Shown here in pieces: positions 46,348 to 57,850 of a DNA stretch of 64,000 bases. The notes under the pieces were generated by a model. That model ran no database searches and had not been told where the DNA came from. It saw nothing but the letters and a program-made list of their open reading frames with translations. The stretch is from Oryzias latipes. Lineage: Eukaryota; Chordata; Actinopteri; Beloniformes; Adrianichthyidae. The stretch is from contig NC_019871.2 in assembly GCF_002234675.1 (NCBI RefSeq), positions 20,306,604 to 20,370,603 on the forward strand, read 5' to 3'. The position numbers and the translations under genes were made by a program. Positions within the stretch are counted from its first letter, which is position 1; each line of letters opens with the position of its first letter.

Positions 46348-49300
46348 ATGGAGGACACGTCTACAGTAGCAGGAAAACTGGAGCCGCTAGTGTTAAACAA
46401 GTCAACAATGAACAACAACAAGGGACAAAAATGGACAGCATCCCAAGAAGTAAGAAGACACACTGGATGTTGCTTTAAAATGAATTATTTTTAATTTGTT
46501 TGGGGTTTTTTCCCCATAAAATATGAAAGGATCAATGGGAATAGGGAACACAAATATTCAAATATGTTGCTTCCTGTTCAGAAGAAGCTAGAAATACTCA
46601 GAAAAATAATTTCTATGCAAATGTTGAAAAACATTTTTACATCTGTTGGTTGTTTTCTCCCAGTCTCAGCAGATGGAATGTACACTTTCATATCAAGACA
46701 AGTTTCAGCCAAAGAAGAGGAAACCCTCTTCTGAAGCATCTGCTCATGATTTGACAAACTCATTTGAAACCACAGCTGCAGGTAAAACAGGCTTACAGCA
46801 GTTTGAGATTACCTTCAAAATATGTCATAAAAGTCCATTTTAATCCACATCTTAACCCTTTAACACCAGAGATGTCGCAAGACCTAGATAACCCATGACC
46901 TGTGACCTACCGGAACTTGTTTACGCAGTCAATGTCGATCAGCGGATTCTGACGTGGAGAAAAGCAGCTTTGCATATGTGCTTTGCATCCTTGTGAAACA
47001 CATTACACAACTATAAATTCTTTCTCCGAGACAGAATCAGATGATTTACGTTGATTGCAAAAACAATTCACTTCAGTAAAGGGTTTCATATCAGTGCAAA
47101 GCTGCGTCAGAGTCCGGTGGAATTGCATTAATTGCTTAAACGGTTGAAGAGAGACGGCAGTCCAAAGAATGTAAATACCAGAGCTAAAGATCTGGTGATA
47201 AAGGGTTAAAGGCCTAAAAAACAAAAGTTAGGTGCTAATGTTTCTATTATATTGAGTTGTTATTATTGAACAGGAGTGTCAAGGTTAAGTAGAAAGACCT
47301 TAAATAAGTATTTGAACACCCTGTGATTTTGCAAGTTTCCCCCCTAGATATCATGGAGTGATCTGACATTTTCATCTTTGGTGCATGTCCACTCTGAGAA
47401 ACATAATGTAAACATATCTGGAAATCACATTTCATACTTTTTAAAATAATTTATTTGTACGCTACTGTTGTAAAGAAGTATTTGACCACCTGAGAAAATC
47501 AATGTTAATATTTGGTACAGTGGCCTTTGTTTGCTATTACACAGATCAAATGTTTCCTGTAGCATCAGCCAGGTTAGGACACACTGCAGGAGGGATTTTG
47601 GCCCACTCCTCCACATAGATCTTCTCTAGATCAGCCAGGGTTCTGTGCTGAAACACTGAGCTTGAGTTCCCTCTTAAGATTTTAATTTGGGTTGTGGTCT
47701 CACCACTCCAGGACCTTAATGTGCTTCTTACGAAGCCACTCCTTGGTAATGCTGGCTATGTGCTTTGGGTCGTCATGTTGAAAGACACAGCCACAACCAC
47801 TCTTCAATGCTCTAACTGAGGGATGGAGGTTGTACCCCAAAATCTCACAATGCGTTGCCCCACTCATTCTCTCCTTTAAACAGTGCAGCCATCCTGTCCC
47901 ATGTGCAGAAAACACCCCCATAGCATGATGCTACCATGCTTGGGATGGTACTCATCATTCTTCTTCCTCCAAGCACAGGGAGTCGAATTAAGACCAAAGT
48001 CCCATTTTGGTCTCACCCGACCACATGACTTTCTCCCATGACTCCTCTGGATTATCCAAATATTCATTGGCAAACTTCAGACGGGCCTGGACATGCGCTG
48101 GTTTAAGCAGGGGAACCTTCTTAGCCAATACATTATTCCAAACCACGACGTCTTAGTGTATTACCAACAGTAACCTTGGAAATGGTTGTCCCAGCTCTTT
48201 TAAGGTAATTGACCAGCTCCACCCGTGTAGTTCTGGGCTGGGTCCTCACCTTTTTTAGGATCATTGGAACCCCACAAGGTGAGATCTTGCATCAAGCCCA
48301 AGTTTGACGGAGATAGACAGTTGTGTTCAGTTTCTTCCATTTTCTAATAATTGCTTCAACAGTGGATCTTTTTTCGCCAAGCTGATTGAAGATTGCCCCG
48401 TATGCCTTATCAAGCCTTGTGGAGGTCTACAATTTTGTCCCTGGTGTCTTTGGGCAGCTCTTTGGTCTTGGCCATGTTAATAGTTAGGGTCATACTGATT
48501 GTATGGGGTGGACAGGTGCTTTTAGCTTAAGATAAGAAGTGGAGTGGAGGTGGACTATTTAAAGGTGGACGAATAGGTCTTTGATGGTCAGAATTCTAGC
48601 TAAGTGACAGATGGTCAAATACTTTTTTGCAGCAATAGCGTACAAATAAATTACTTTGATGCAATGTGATTTCCAGGTTTTTTTTAGATATCACAGTTGA
48701 CATGCACCTTGGCTGAAATTTGTTTGACCCCTCTATGATGTCTAAGTGGGAGAACTTGCAGAATCACAGGATGGTCAAATACTTATTTGCCTCACTGCAA
48801 GTCTGCTGTGATGTGAAACACAACATGAGTGAACACAAAATCTGATGTCGTGAAAAAGCATCAATCCACACAAGTAATCTGAAGGTTCTCGTCTCTGTCT
48901 GACATTTCCCGTTGGTCTGCTTCTCCAGGGGCGAGTAGAGATATCAGCATGCTGCTTACAAAGTTTGCCCAAGTGTTGAGGTAAAAAGACAATATTCCAT
49001 GTATGTCAATGAAGGTTCTCTATTCTCCAGGAAATGTTGTCTTTAAGTTGAGTCATGGTATCTGGTCTTAGAGTCAAAGTCTAGATACCATGACTCAACT
49101 TCAAGACAGTGTTCCAGGTAAACATTTCAAATCAGGACAATTATAGGAGCGTAATAATTTTCCATATAATTTAAAATCTTATGTCATCTTTCTTAACTCT
49201 TGTGCTATCTTACATGACCCCACCCTTACATTGACGTGTCCTCCCTACCATGACAAAGGTGGAAAGATTTCATGTAATCCATGGACACCAGTGAAGATCA

Positions 49301-50403
49301 CAAATCTTCTTCCTCTTTCGGCTTCTCCCATCAGGGGTGGCCACAGCGAACAAGTCGCATGGTAAACTTGGCAATGTTTTACGCCGGATGCCCTTCCTGA
49401 CGCAACCCTCTCAAACCGGGCTTGGAACTGGCACAGAGGCAGAGAAGGGAACAGGGAGCAGCCTGGAGTCGAACCCTGGTTTCACGGACGGAAGGCGCCG
49501 CAAACCAGCACGTGCTAAACTGGCTCCATGGACACCAGTGAAGATCACAAATCATTGAAGAAAAAAGGTTTAGAGCACTGTCTAGTGGGTCTAGATGACC
49601 CAACTCCCAATGTTAAAGTGCCTAGGATAGCACAAGAGTTAAAGAAGGAAACAGGAGGTATTTTACCTTTATACTAAAAAAAAGTGACGTTGTTTGGTTT
49701 GGTTTTACGGTTTGCTGGCATCAAAGCTCCTCTACAATCTAACCAGAGATTAGAGGAGGGAGTGGGTTAGGTTTTCATTAACACTCAGGGGTTACTGGAT
49801 GTCTAACTCATACTTGGCAGTTTAGGATGGCGGTATAGATGTTTCTGCTGCGGACTAACTAACCAAAACCTCAAAGAAAAAGGCCTGAAGTGACAGCATC
49901 GTGTATTCCTCACAGCTGTAATTGTAGTGCCTATGATCTCACCTAAAGATCTATGATGTCTTTGTGGAATTTAACCCTTGTGCTATCCTAGGCACTTTAA
50001 CATTGGGAGTTGGGTCATCTAGACCCACTAGACAGTGCACTGAACCTTTTTTCTTCAATGATTTGTGATCTTCACTGGTGTCCATAGATCACATGAAATC
50101 TTTCCACCTTTAGCCACTTTTGTCATGGTAGGGAGAACACGTCAATGTAAGGGTGGGGTCATCTAAGATAGCACAAGGGTTACACCTTCGGTCACATTCT
50201 CTTCCAATCTGAATGCTGCTAACCTGATTAGTGAAAAACTTCTCTGGTTTTTCTGCAGGGAGAGAGCTGCAGCAGACACCTCCAAGATGAAGGAGCTGGA
50301 GATCCTTCTGACTGAAGCCAGGAACCTGGAGTCCTACCTGAAGGAGAAGAAAAGCCACCTGAAGCAAACTCTGGCTCAGATTTCTGACAAACTTCAGGGT
50401 TGA
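46348..50403 (+). CDS. tex12: tex12, synaptonemal-complex central element protein, 4 coding exons
   Basis: Exons 46348-46449, 46664-46781, 48929-48980 and 50259-50403 splice in frame (phases 0, 1, 2) to 138 residues. The C-terminal half is coiled-coil: [20 protein letters not shown], then [20 protein letters not shown], ending SDKLQG. This parallels mammalian TEX12 (123 residues) from its INLMLSTYAKLL segment to the end, including the ERAA motif and the exon break before it. TEX12 pairs with SYCE2 to form the fibrous core of the meiotic synaptonemal complex (family knowledge). The basic N-terminal region ([10 protein letters not shown]) is not conserved in sequence. Linkage to bco2 supports the call. 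Expression is expected in germ line. Confidence 0.88.
46856..47205 (+). mobile_element. piggyBac-like MITE, family 2, copy b
   Basis: 350 bp with ends CCCTTTAACACCAGA and (reverse) CCCTTTATCACCAGA (14 of 15 match), flanked by TTAA at 46852-46855 and 47206-47209. In tex12 intron 2, 74 bp after exon 2. No coding potential. Confidence 0.85.
47290..48798 (-). mobile_element. decayed Tc1-like DNA transposon in tex12 intron 2
   Basis: The right end, read on the minus strand, begins cagtgaggcaaataagta and the left end matches it as aataagtatttgaacaccct, giving inverted repeats of about 30 bp. Minus-strand fragments encode Tc1 transposase pieces ([37 protein letters not shown]) around 47700-48073, broken by frameshifts. 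Non-functional. Outer left border uncertain. Confidence 0.85.
47695..48120 (-). pseudogene. Tc1 transposase remnant (DDE region)
   Basis: Two overlapping minus-strand frames: 48073-47876 ([29 protein letters not shown]) and 47921-47700 ([28 protein letters not shown]). The shift near 47900 shows at least one frameshift. HDDPKH includes the second catalytic Asp region of the DDE triad. Confidence 0.82.
49026..49119 (+). repeat. near-perfect hairpin in tex12 intron 3
   Basis: Two arms of about 38 nt (from ccaggaaatgttgtcttt... and its inverted copy ...aagacagtgttccagg) around a loop of about 16 nt containing tcttagagtcaaagt. Only three or four mismatches are seen. Starts 45 nt after exon 3. 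Confidence 0.8.
49197..49638 (+). mobile_element. piggyBac-like MITE, family 1, copy b, split by a nested insertion
   Basis: Same family as 43627-43830, flanked by TTAA on both sides (49193-49196 and 49639-49642). Both tips read CTCTTGTGCTATC. The element is interrupted after 49306 by a 218-bp SINE-like insertion plus a 29-bp duplication. In tex12 intron 3. Confidence 0.88.
49307..49524 (+). mobile_element. SINE/LINE-tail-like insertion nested in the MITE
   Basis: Bounded by 29-bp direct repeats of MITE sequence (49278-49306 and 49525-49553). It begins cttcctctttcggcttctcc and includes atcaggggtggccacagcga, ccggatgcccttcctgacgc and gtcgaaccctggtttcac (B-box-like), phrases common in dispersed fish retroposons. 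Related text occurs at 46010-46205. Confidence 0.7.
49975..50179 (-). mobile_element. piggyBac-like MITE, family 1, copy c (inverted)
   Basis: 205 bp, reverse orientation relative to copies a and b, preceded by TTAA (49971-49974) and followed by TTAC. It ends 79 bp before tex12 exon 4, so it sits close to the splice acceptor region. Confidence 0.87.
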
Positions 50404-50582
50404 ATCTTTAAGATGTTGTTTTAATGCTTCATGAAGCAAATGACCTATTTCTCTTACTTTCTTGGCGTCCCAGTTTAGGTTAAAATTCTTTCCACTCAGG
50501 TTTTCACGTTTTCTCCTTCATTTCACACTAAGCTTAAATGCTTATAAAGCTGTTAAAAAAATGTTGGATTCTTTTTTGACAG

Positions 50583-50588
50583 AATAAA
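50583..50588 (+). promoter_or_regulatory. tex12: tex12 polyadenylation signal candidate
   Basis: AATAAA lies about 180 nt after the tex12 stop codon, followed by a second ctaataaaa at about 50599. It is the first canonical signal downstream. Confidence 0.45.
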
Positions 50589-50954
50589 AAGGAGTGTTCT
50601 AATAAAAAAAGTTCTAAAAAATTCTCCTTGCATGTCGTCTGTGCTCCACCTACATCTTTAGCATCTGCAGATAGGTCATTAAAATCATTACGACAATTTT
50701 TTTATTGTCATCACTTTTATTTAGCAGACACAAAACAAATTAAACAAATTAAAAACAGTGAGTTTTTAGATTGGTTGAGTCATTCAGAAACTTCATTCTT
50801 GTGTCACTCGCTCCTTACATCGGTTTCTGTTTTCTTGGATGATTATTCATATTTCCTTCTTTAACTCCTTAACAAAAATAATCCTGCAACAAACATCCAA
50901 ATTAAAGCAACTAATCAACTACTTCAACAAGATTGAGTTGAAATCATTTAAAAA

Positions 50955-51490
50955 CCAGCTCCAATGAAAATTGTGTTTTTAAAATGAAAATACATACACA
51001 AAGAAAATTAATTCCAAAATTGCATTTCTGGGTATTTCTTTAATCAAATTGTTCAGGAGATTTGATTGATCAGGAGAAGATGAAAAAAACTCTTTGAAAA
51101 AGATCGTATTTGCTGGGCGGGGCAAAAAAACTCCTGTCACTCTATTCTGATCCATCCACTTGTAGACGACTAGATGTACGTCTTTGTTTTCCCTGTCCGA
51201 GCTGGCATCTGGTTCACAACTATAAGGCTGGAGAGCTCGCCATTGTTGTTGCACCACTAGGTTTGGGTTGTGAGGGTCTATAAGCTAATGTAGACAAATG
51301 GATAATGGAATGAGGGCAGGGGCAGGCTTACTCTGTGTCCAAAGGTGTGTTTCTAACTACTACTGCCGCTCTGCAGAAACTATGTTTTAAAAAATAACAC
51401 TGGTGTTTTGATTTTGGCTTGGAACGGCATGATCATCAATAAAAGGTCACTGGGAACGCTTTGAAAATAGATCAAAAGATGATCGGAGTA
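50955..51490 (+). repeat. dispersed repeat family B, long copy between tex12 and bco2
   Basis: Begins ccagctccaatgaaaattgt and ends aatagatcaaaagatgatcg. It fills the tex12-bco2 gap (50604-51600). Related pieces: 36900-37205, 20985-21200, and inverted at 11815-12000 and 39225-39380 (shared ctgcagaaac, aaaacaacac, gagttgtgggcgggg). Probably a non-autonomous transposon. Confidence 0.65.
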
Positions 51491-51600
51491 GGACTGTCAA
51501 GCACTGAGTTTCCAGGTGTCAGCTGGTTTTATGGTTACTTGGCGCTGACATGGTACGGTGCAGGTCAGGCGCTCCCTGAACCTCTTTCTCCCCCTCATGC

Positions 51601-54600
51601 TTATGTTGTGGCGCTAAACGCTCCGTGGAAGCCGTACGGGATGTTCACAGACACTGCAGCCCTGCCCAACTCCTCGAAGCTCTTTGCATCCAAAACAAGA
51701 AGGAAAGTACTTTTGTCCTGAAACAGACAAAAAGAATCATTCAGGTTCGACATCCTATACGAGCTCCAGGTTATACCTGTTCAGTGAGGTTTGACCTGGT
51801 TAGCTGTAGATAAAGTTCTAAACTGTTTTCCTATGTATTTTACATAACACTTTAGAAGTGTTTCAGTGTTTCTTTCCCTTTTCACATGTCTGAACTGGAA
51901 CAACCTTGTTTGGAGTGATGACCACAGACAGGATGACACCATCGTCTTCCTCCGTAGCGTCAGGTGAAGGAACAAAGATCGGCTCAGAGGGATACAGACC
52001 CGCATGTTCCCACACCTTAGTGTTCAACAAGTCAGATCATTAAAACAGAAGAGGTGTTATAATTGCGCAGATTTGGTCTTTCTACGCAGTAGTTCTGCAG
52101 CTCACCTTCATGCTCTTCCTGTGGAGATCCATTTTGATCAGCGTGTCTCCTACCAAGTGTCTGAAGCCACAGCCGTAGAAGTAGCGGTAGGGACGGGTGT
52201 TGTACTTGCCGTAGTTAATCTGTGGGAACTCTAGGCCCCCATAGTGATGGAGTTCCTCTCCATGGAGGTCCTCATGGGTGCAAAACACCTGCACAGAGCA
52301 AAGAGAAAATAACGAAGAGGATTTAGTGCCTTAAAACACTGACGTGGTTAGGTGCAAATTTAGGGATGTTACTAACATGTAACAGAGATCCACCTGAAAT
52401 AGTTGTAGCTAGCATGGATAAAATCAGCGGGAGTCTGAGATCAGAAATGCAAAGATTACACTGTAACAGCTGCCAATGCAACATTCTCCTGCCAGTAAAT
52501 ATAAAGAGGAAAAAGTCATTAAAACCTGATTTTGTCTTCTGTCTTGTTTGACCTTCTTGTTAGACCTTTTTAAACGTTAGTCTTCCTACAAAAGGCTGAT
52601 TAAGGAGTTATGGCCCTTTCTAATTTCTAATAGATAAGCAATGGATTCACTATATCTGCCCACTTCTCAGCTGGACAATCGTAACACCCTAAAGTGTGCT
52701 GCACATGGGTGCAGAAACCCTGTCCTGTGATTGGTTTCCCTTTAGTCCTCACACTAATGGACTAAGGGAGCAGCCCACCTTGTTTGAGCCGATTCTGACG
52801 CAGGTGGCTGTGATGTTGGCCAGGTGGACCAGGTTCTGGTTGAAGGGCGTTTGGGAGTCGATGTTGAGAGGAAGCACAAAACGCCGCGGGAAGACTCTGC
52901 ACAAAGTGTTGTAAACCTGAGGAGGATACAAGTTTTTTCATCCTATGATTCCTAAATAAGTTGAAGTGGAACCCAAAAAATAAAATTCCCTGTAACCATG
53001 TTTGTGTTTAAAAAAAAAAATCACTGACAGTCTGCACAGTTTCATGATTGTCTTGTAATTTATGCAAACTGACTCACAAGGAGAGACATCCTCATCCCCA
53101 TCCAAATTTAGGAACTTTATCTCCACAGTCATCTTTGCATTGGAGAAGCTGCTGAACAATAGCATAGTGGCTGGCATTAAAAACACTGCAGCAACACTCA
53201 CCTCATCAAGAGCTTCACCACTCTTGCGCAGGTTCTGGACCTTATAGTTTGTGATTGCACGGCCATCGTCGGATGCGCACATGTCTATAATCAGGAAGCC
53301 CCCCTCCTCAAAAGCATTGATCTGGTGGAACGTTGACAGCGCCTTGGCAAAATATTTGATGGGGCTCACCTGAAATGTAAAGCTGGGAATGAAGATTCCT
53401 CTACAGCCATTCAAATCAACTTTATTTATAAAGAACTTTTCAAAAAAAGTGCTTAGAACCTTATTAAAAAACTACACACAAAGTTAAAGTACCAGAATAG
53501 GCATTTAAAGAAAGAAGGAAAGAGTTTTAGAGAAGTGATGATTGCTTTATAATAGAGCTTAATAATAGCATAAAATAAAAATGAAGCAAAAGAGGCAATC
53601 AATAGCAACAACCAAATAAAAGGTCTAGGCTCCTTTTTACAGAAAATCAACTATGATTTGCTATTTTGGTTTTCTTTTGGCCAAACATTTGCATTTTCTT
53701 GGATTTCTGTGCAAGTCTGGCTGTGACTCCGCCCACTCACCTGTGGTACACAGCTGCCGGAACTATGTTAATTAGTCGCACTGCAGTTAAAGGCCCCCCC
53801 CCCCCCCCCCCCCCCCAACAGGACTCAATAATATAAATAAATAAAAAATATATATATATAACCCTTGTTCTATCTTGTGGGGTCCAGATGACCCTCCTAC
53901 CAACGTTTACATGCCTCAAAGGGATAAGAACTGTCATTGTTTAGCATGTCCTTGTTCCTCTGTCTCCCTCTTCTGGTCATTTCTGTTATTGATGTCTGCT
54001 GACTCCTTTCTGCTGTTTTGTTTTGTCTCTACAAGTGTCCAGATTACTGAAGGGAACTCCTGACATACCTGCAAACCATCTCTATTTACCCTGATTGTAT
54101 TTCAGAATGGTTTCACCAGCCCCTATGCCCACCAGTCCGTCAGCTCTTCTTCTTCCTCCAGTCTGTTCAACCCTTTAAATAATGGCAGTTTGTGGTTGTT
54201 ACCACCTACTCATAAAAACTGTTGGGTTTTTTTCATTAGGCAGTTTCCTCCTTCTGAGGAAGCTTTAACAGATTAAAGGGTGAGTCTGAGCTTTTTCATA
54301 AAAGTCTTCATAAATGATGAATTTCTCACATCCCCAGATAGACTGATCGACAATTTTAATCTGAGAACTGCCCCTGAAGGTCTGAGGGTTTTCCAGGGTC
54401 AGTGTTACCTTTCCGGTGTCTTTATGAATCAGGTGGAAGACTGTGTTGGATTTGGGCTCCCAGGAGAAACCATCACTGATGCTTTTCCCTGTCAGCTTCC
54501 CAGTTGCAATTTTCAATAGGTCCATCTTGATTGGCTGCTCTATGAACACCACGTAGTTCTCAGACATTGCTGGAAGAGATGAACATAGTTTTGTTTTAAT

Positions 54601-56705
54601 CTGGAGTATTTTCTGCATTTTAGACTGAAATGTGTTATTGACACTCATAGCCTCATAGCAGCGTCTGGACAGGGCAGTTTCTAGCTTAGTAGAGGTCAAA
54701 CACAAGCAAATATTAGGGAGATTTGTAGCTTGACAAACTGCTCAGTTTAAGGCCCTCTTTTTTTTTCCTGCCCATACATACTCAGATACCCCAGAAATGA
54801 AAGTACGTACAAAACTGAATGCTTCTAATCACAAGAAAACTTATAAATAAAGATAACTGCGGAATTTCCCTATGAATTGGTCTCATAATTTGGAAATCCA
54901 GTGTCTCTCTTTGCTGTCATGCAGATGACAGTCAACTATGTACTGCATGGGTGTCTCTAATAAAAAAAAAAAAAGTTAATTTATTGAATATGATTTGATC
55001 TGATATTTCATTGCTATTTCATATACTTGACCAGCTCAGTGGCCTTGTGCAAGAGTGTCTGTCCTGTGACTTCAAGGTCGTGAGTTCAAATCTAAAGCCT
55101 AGTCATTCCAAAAACTTAAAAAATGGAACACAATGCCTCCCTGCTTGACACTCAGCATTAAAGGGTTGGATTGAGGGGTTACACTGCTAATATTTCCCCA
55201 GAGCAGCTCACTACTCCACCATGTTCTCAAATGCCGAGAACGAATTTCACAAATCCAAGTGCGTGACAGCTAATGGGACTTGATTTGATTAAAAAAAAAC
55301 CTTTATTTTGAATCTGTACAAATCTTTTGTTCTTTGGAAATGGCTAAAGTGTTTTCTAAGGTTGAAGATGCTGTAGATTCAATTTAAAACTGTCTTTGTG
55401 GTCAAAGAAAGGTCGTGTGAAGACAAACTCACCAAAGCTGTGGTAGTAAGAAGGCTTGGTCTTCTCTGAGGAGCGAATGGCGCACAGCACGGAGGCTCCC
55501 TCCAGGGTTTCCCCCTCTGCCTGTTTGCTTGCGGGCACTCGGATGATGTTGTAGTATGCTCCTGTCATCACAGAGGGCTGAGTCGCCAGTGGAGTTCATT
55601 CTCAGCACAGACATTCCTGACCTACCTTTGGGGGTGTAGGAGTTTCCCATGTTGTACGTTGTTCCATCAGGCTCTGTGTGAGGATGTGCAGTTGCTCCAT
55701 TCACAGCAATGAATTTGCTCCAGTCCACCTTATGCAAAAAGAATAAAAAAACAAACGTGGACCTCATTTCCAGTTTGCGTTTTAGTTTCTGATCTGATAG
55801 CAGGGAGCCAAACTCAGACTTTATTCACTAGTTTTTTGTTCTCTGTAGTCATTCTGTTTTTAAAAAGTCTTGCGTTCAATGACACGTTACCTTTTCGGTG
55901 GACTGCAGGGTCTCGGGGTCCAACTTATGCATGATGTTGGTTTCTGTGCTGACGTAGTAATCTCCTTTGTAGGTTACAAAACTCACGTTGGCGTTGTCAG
56001 AGAGTTCTGCAGGCAAAGAGCAAACACCAACTCTCATGGACCGTGTCAGGAATCTGGTTTGTGTTTGTTCTCTGGCAGACAGAGCACTCACTTGGTAGCT
56101 CAAACCTGGACAGGAAGCGCTGGAAGAAGTTCTTGCAAGGATCTGGCATGGTGACCGTCCCAAACTCTGACACAGCAATTCTGTTGTGCTCTTGGTTGGA
56201 TTGGTAGCTGTCGCTTGAGAGGAAGCGGCTTTTGTAGGTGACCTGTCCGTTTGATATTTTAAACTGATGCAGGAGAGCCATGCCGTCAAACCAGTGGTTG
56301 AACCTGATGAGAGTAGAGGAGCCATCCAGCTTCGTCAGGTTGGTCCTGCTTTACTTTGGTTGGAAAAATGGGAGAAAATGTCACACTTACCTCTGGTTGC
56401 CAATCTCAAATTTCCCAGGTCCGTTTCTCAGGAAGTTTCCTTTGATCCAATCTGGGATTGTGCCTGTGATGAAGCAGCTGATGGGTTCAGGCGTTTCCTC
56501 CACTGAACTCACCATCTTCTCAATGCACGGTAGCCCGTGCACATCAGTGAAGTACCTGATGTTTTTCGTAGACTTCGATTTTTTATTTGCTGTGAAAACA
56601 AATTGTTGACTTTTAAAAAAGCAATGAAGAATTCAAGTAAATCTAAAGAGCAGCCCTTGCAGATTTACCTGGGCTGTTGCTCTTCCAATGTTTGATGTTG
56701 CTCAT
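51601..56705 (-). CDS. bco2: bco2-type beta,beta-carotene 9',10'-dioxygenase, complete, 12 coding exons
   Basis: Exons: 56669-56705, 56391-56589, 56092-56303, 55891-56006, 55626-55728, 55433-55561, 54409-54569, 53202-53369, 52779-52916, 52106-52288, 51905-52015, 51601-51717. They sum to 1674 nt (557 residues) with all junctions in phase. Signature stretches are [54 protein letters not shown] and [12 protein letters not shown]. The four Fe(II)-binding histidine motifs are present: AHPH (202-205), YYHSF (His 263), FHQINAF (His 334) and GFHG (His 550). The enzyme cleaves carotenoids and xanthophylls eccentrically, in mitochondria in mammals; the short N-terminus here ([10 protein letters not shown]) shows no obvious targeting peptide, so location is uncertain. 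Fish have several bco2 paralogues and I cannot assign which. Convergent with tex12. Confidence 0.93.
53794..53816 (+). repeat. poly(C) tract
   Basis: 23 consecutive C in bco2 intron 7, followed by an A/T-rich run with (TA)n at about 53848-53861. Likely length-variable and error-prone in assembly. Confidence 0.9.
55030..55290 (+). mobile_element. tRNA-derived SINE candidate
   Basis: Contains cagctcagtggccttgtgca (A-box-like) and caaggtcgtgagttcaaatc (B-box GGTCGTGAGTTCAAATC). Downstream text is ccagagcagctcactactcc. In bco2 intron 6. Not a functional tRNA: no cloverleaf beyond the boxes. Confidence 0.55.
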
Positions 56706-57524
56706 GGTTGCTTCCGGATCTCCTCTGGTCTAGCCTCTTTCCTGAGACGCTGCTGATCTTTTGAGAGGGACTTGGGATTTTATATTCTGGGTCTGACATT
56801 GAGGCCCCCAGAAACAGATGCATGTACAACACTCAGGTCATGCTTGTATAAGCCTGTACACTGTAATCACAAGAAAACTCATTCACAAAGATAATTGCAA
56901 AATTTCCCAGTCAATTGGAAATCCGCTGTGTCCATTTCTTTCAATTGCTTCTTTATTATGTCTGTGGATGACAGAAGCAGATGAGATGCTGGAAGGTATT
57001 TTGTGTTTTAAATAGATGCTGACTTAAAAGCCTTGTTTATCTGTTGTTGCACTCGTCTATTTCTGGAAGTAATTAGTTTTATTTAAAACTGGGACTTTTC
57101 CTTTAAGCTTATCAACAGCTGAACAACAACACAGATGTTTGTGAACCTCAGATGCTGCAGAAATAGAGCAGAACATCTCCTGATGTCTTTTGCAGTATTT
57201 TTCCATCTTGTTTTTGATGACATCCTTGTTCCATCAGCCTCTACCAGGTCCATTGTCGCAGTTGAGAAAGCATCTTCAGAATCCAAAAGGAAGGGTTTAG
57301 GGTCAGCAGCATTCAGATGCAAAGTAACTAAATCCATCAGATGATCAAAACTCAGATTTGTGTTAATAGCAGGTAAAAAAAACACCAGCAACAACCTGAG
57401 AGCAGCTGCTGCTGTACTTGACAAAGGAATAGGATATGAAAATGATTTAAAAGCGTTATTAAATATGGAATCCATCAAAGCCACAAAGAGCCACTCGAGT
57501 CACTGAGTCAGCCATGAGCTGTTA
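56706..57524. other. bco2 upstream region
   Basis: Contains ttatattctgggtctgacat near 56778 (possible TATA-like ATATAA on the minus strand, about 75 bp from the ATG). A 133-codon minus frame (57484-57083) has no recognised domain and is not called. Confidence 0.35.
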
Positions 57525-57850
57525 GTCCAGAGTATTCTAGTATTCCATGGTTTTCTAGTAGTTCAAAGTATTCTCGTATTTCAGAGCATTTAGTATTTCA
57601 CAAGATACTAGTATTCCACAATATTCTGGTATTTTCCAGTATTCTAATATTCCAGTTTATACTAGTATTCCAGAAAATACTAATCTTCCAAGTATTCTGG
57701 TATTTCAAGGTGCTCTACTATTCCTGAATACCCTGTATTTCAGAGTAATCTGGGTATCCAGAGTGCACCAATTCACCAGACAATACTAGTATTTCAGAAT
57801 TTTTTTAATTTTTCCAGAGTTTACTAGTATTCACTAGTATTCCAGAGCAT
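57525..57850 (+). repeat. degenerate TATTC-rich minisatellite
   Basis: Roughly 20 imperfect units of a 15-18 bp motif resembling agagtattctagtattcc. Unit length drifts and units alternate tattcc/tattct. Located upstream of bco2 (right of its ATG). Confidence 0.82.

Noticed and set aside
57083..57484. 133-codon minus-strand frame upstream of bco2
   Set aside because: No recognisable motif and no support from neighbouring splice sites; probably chance.
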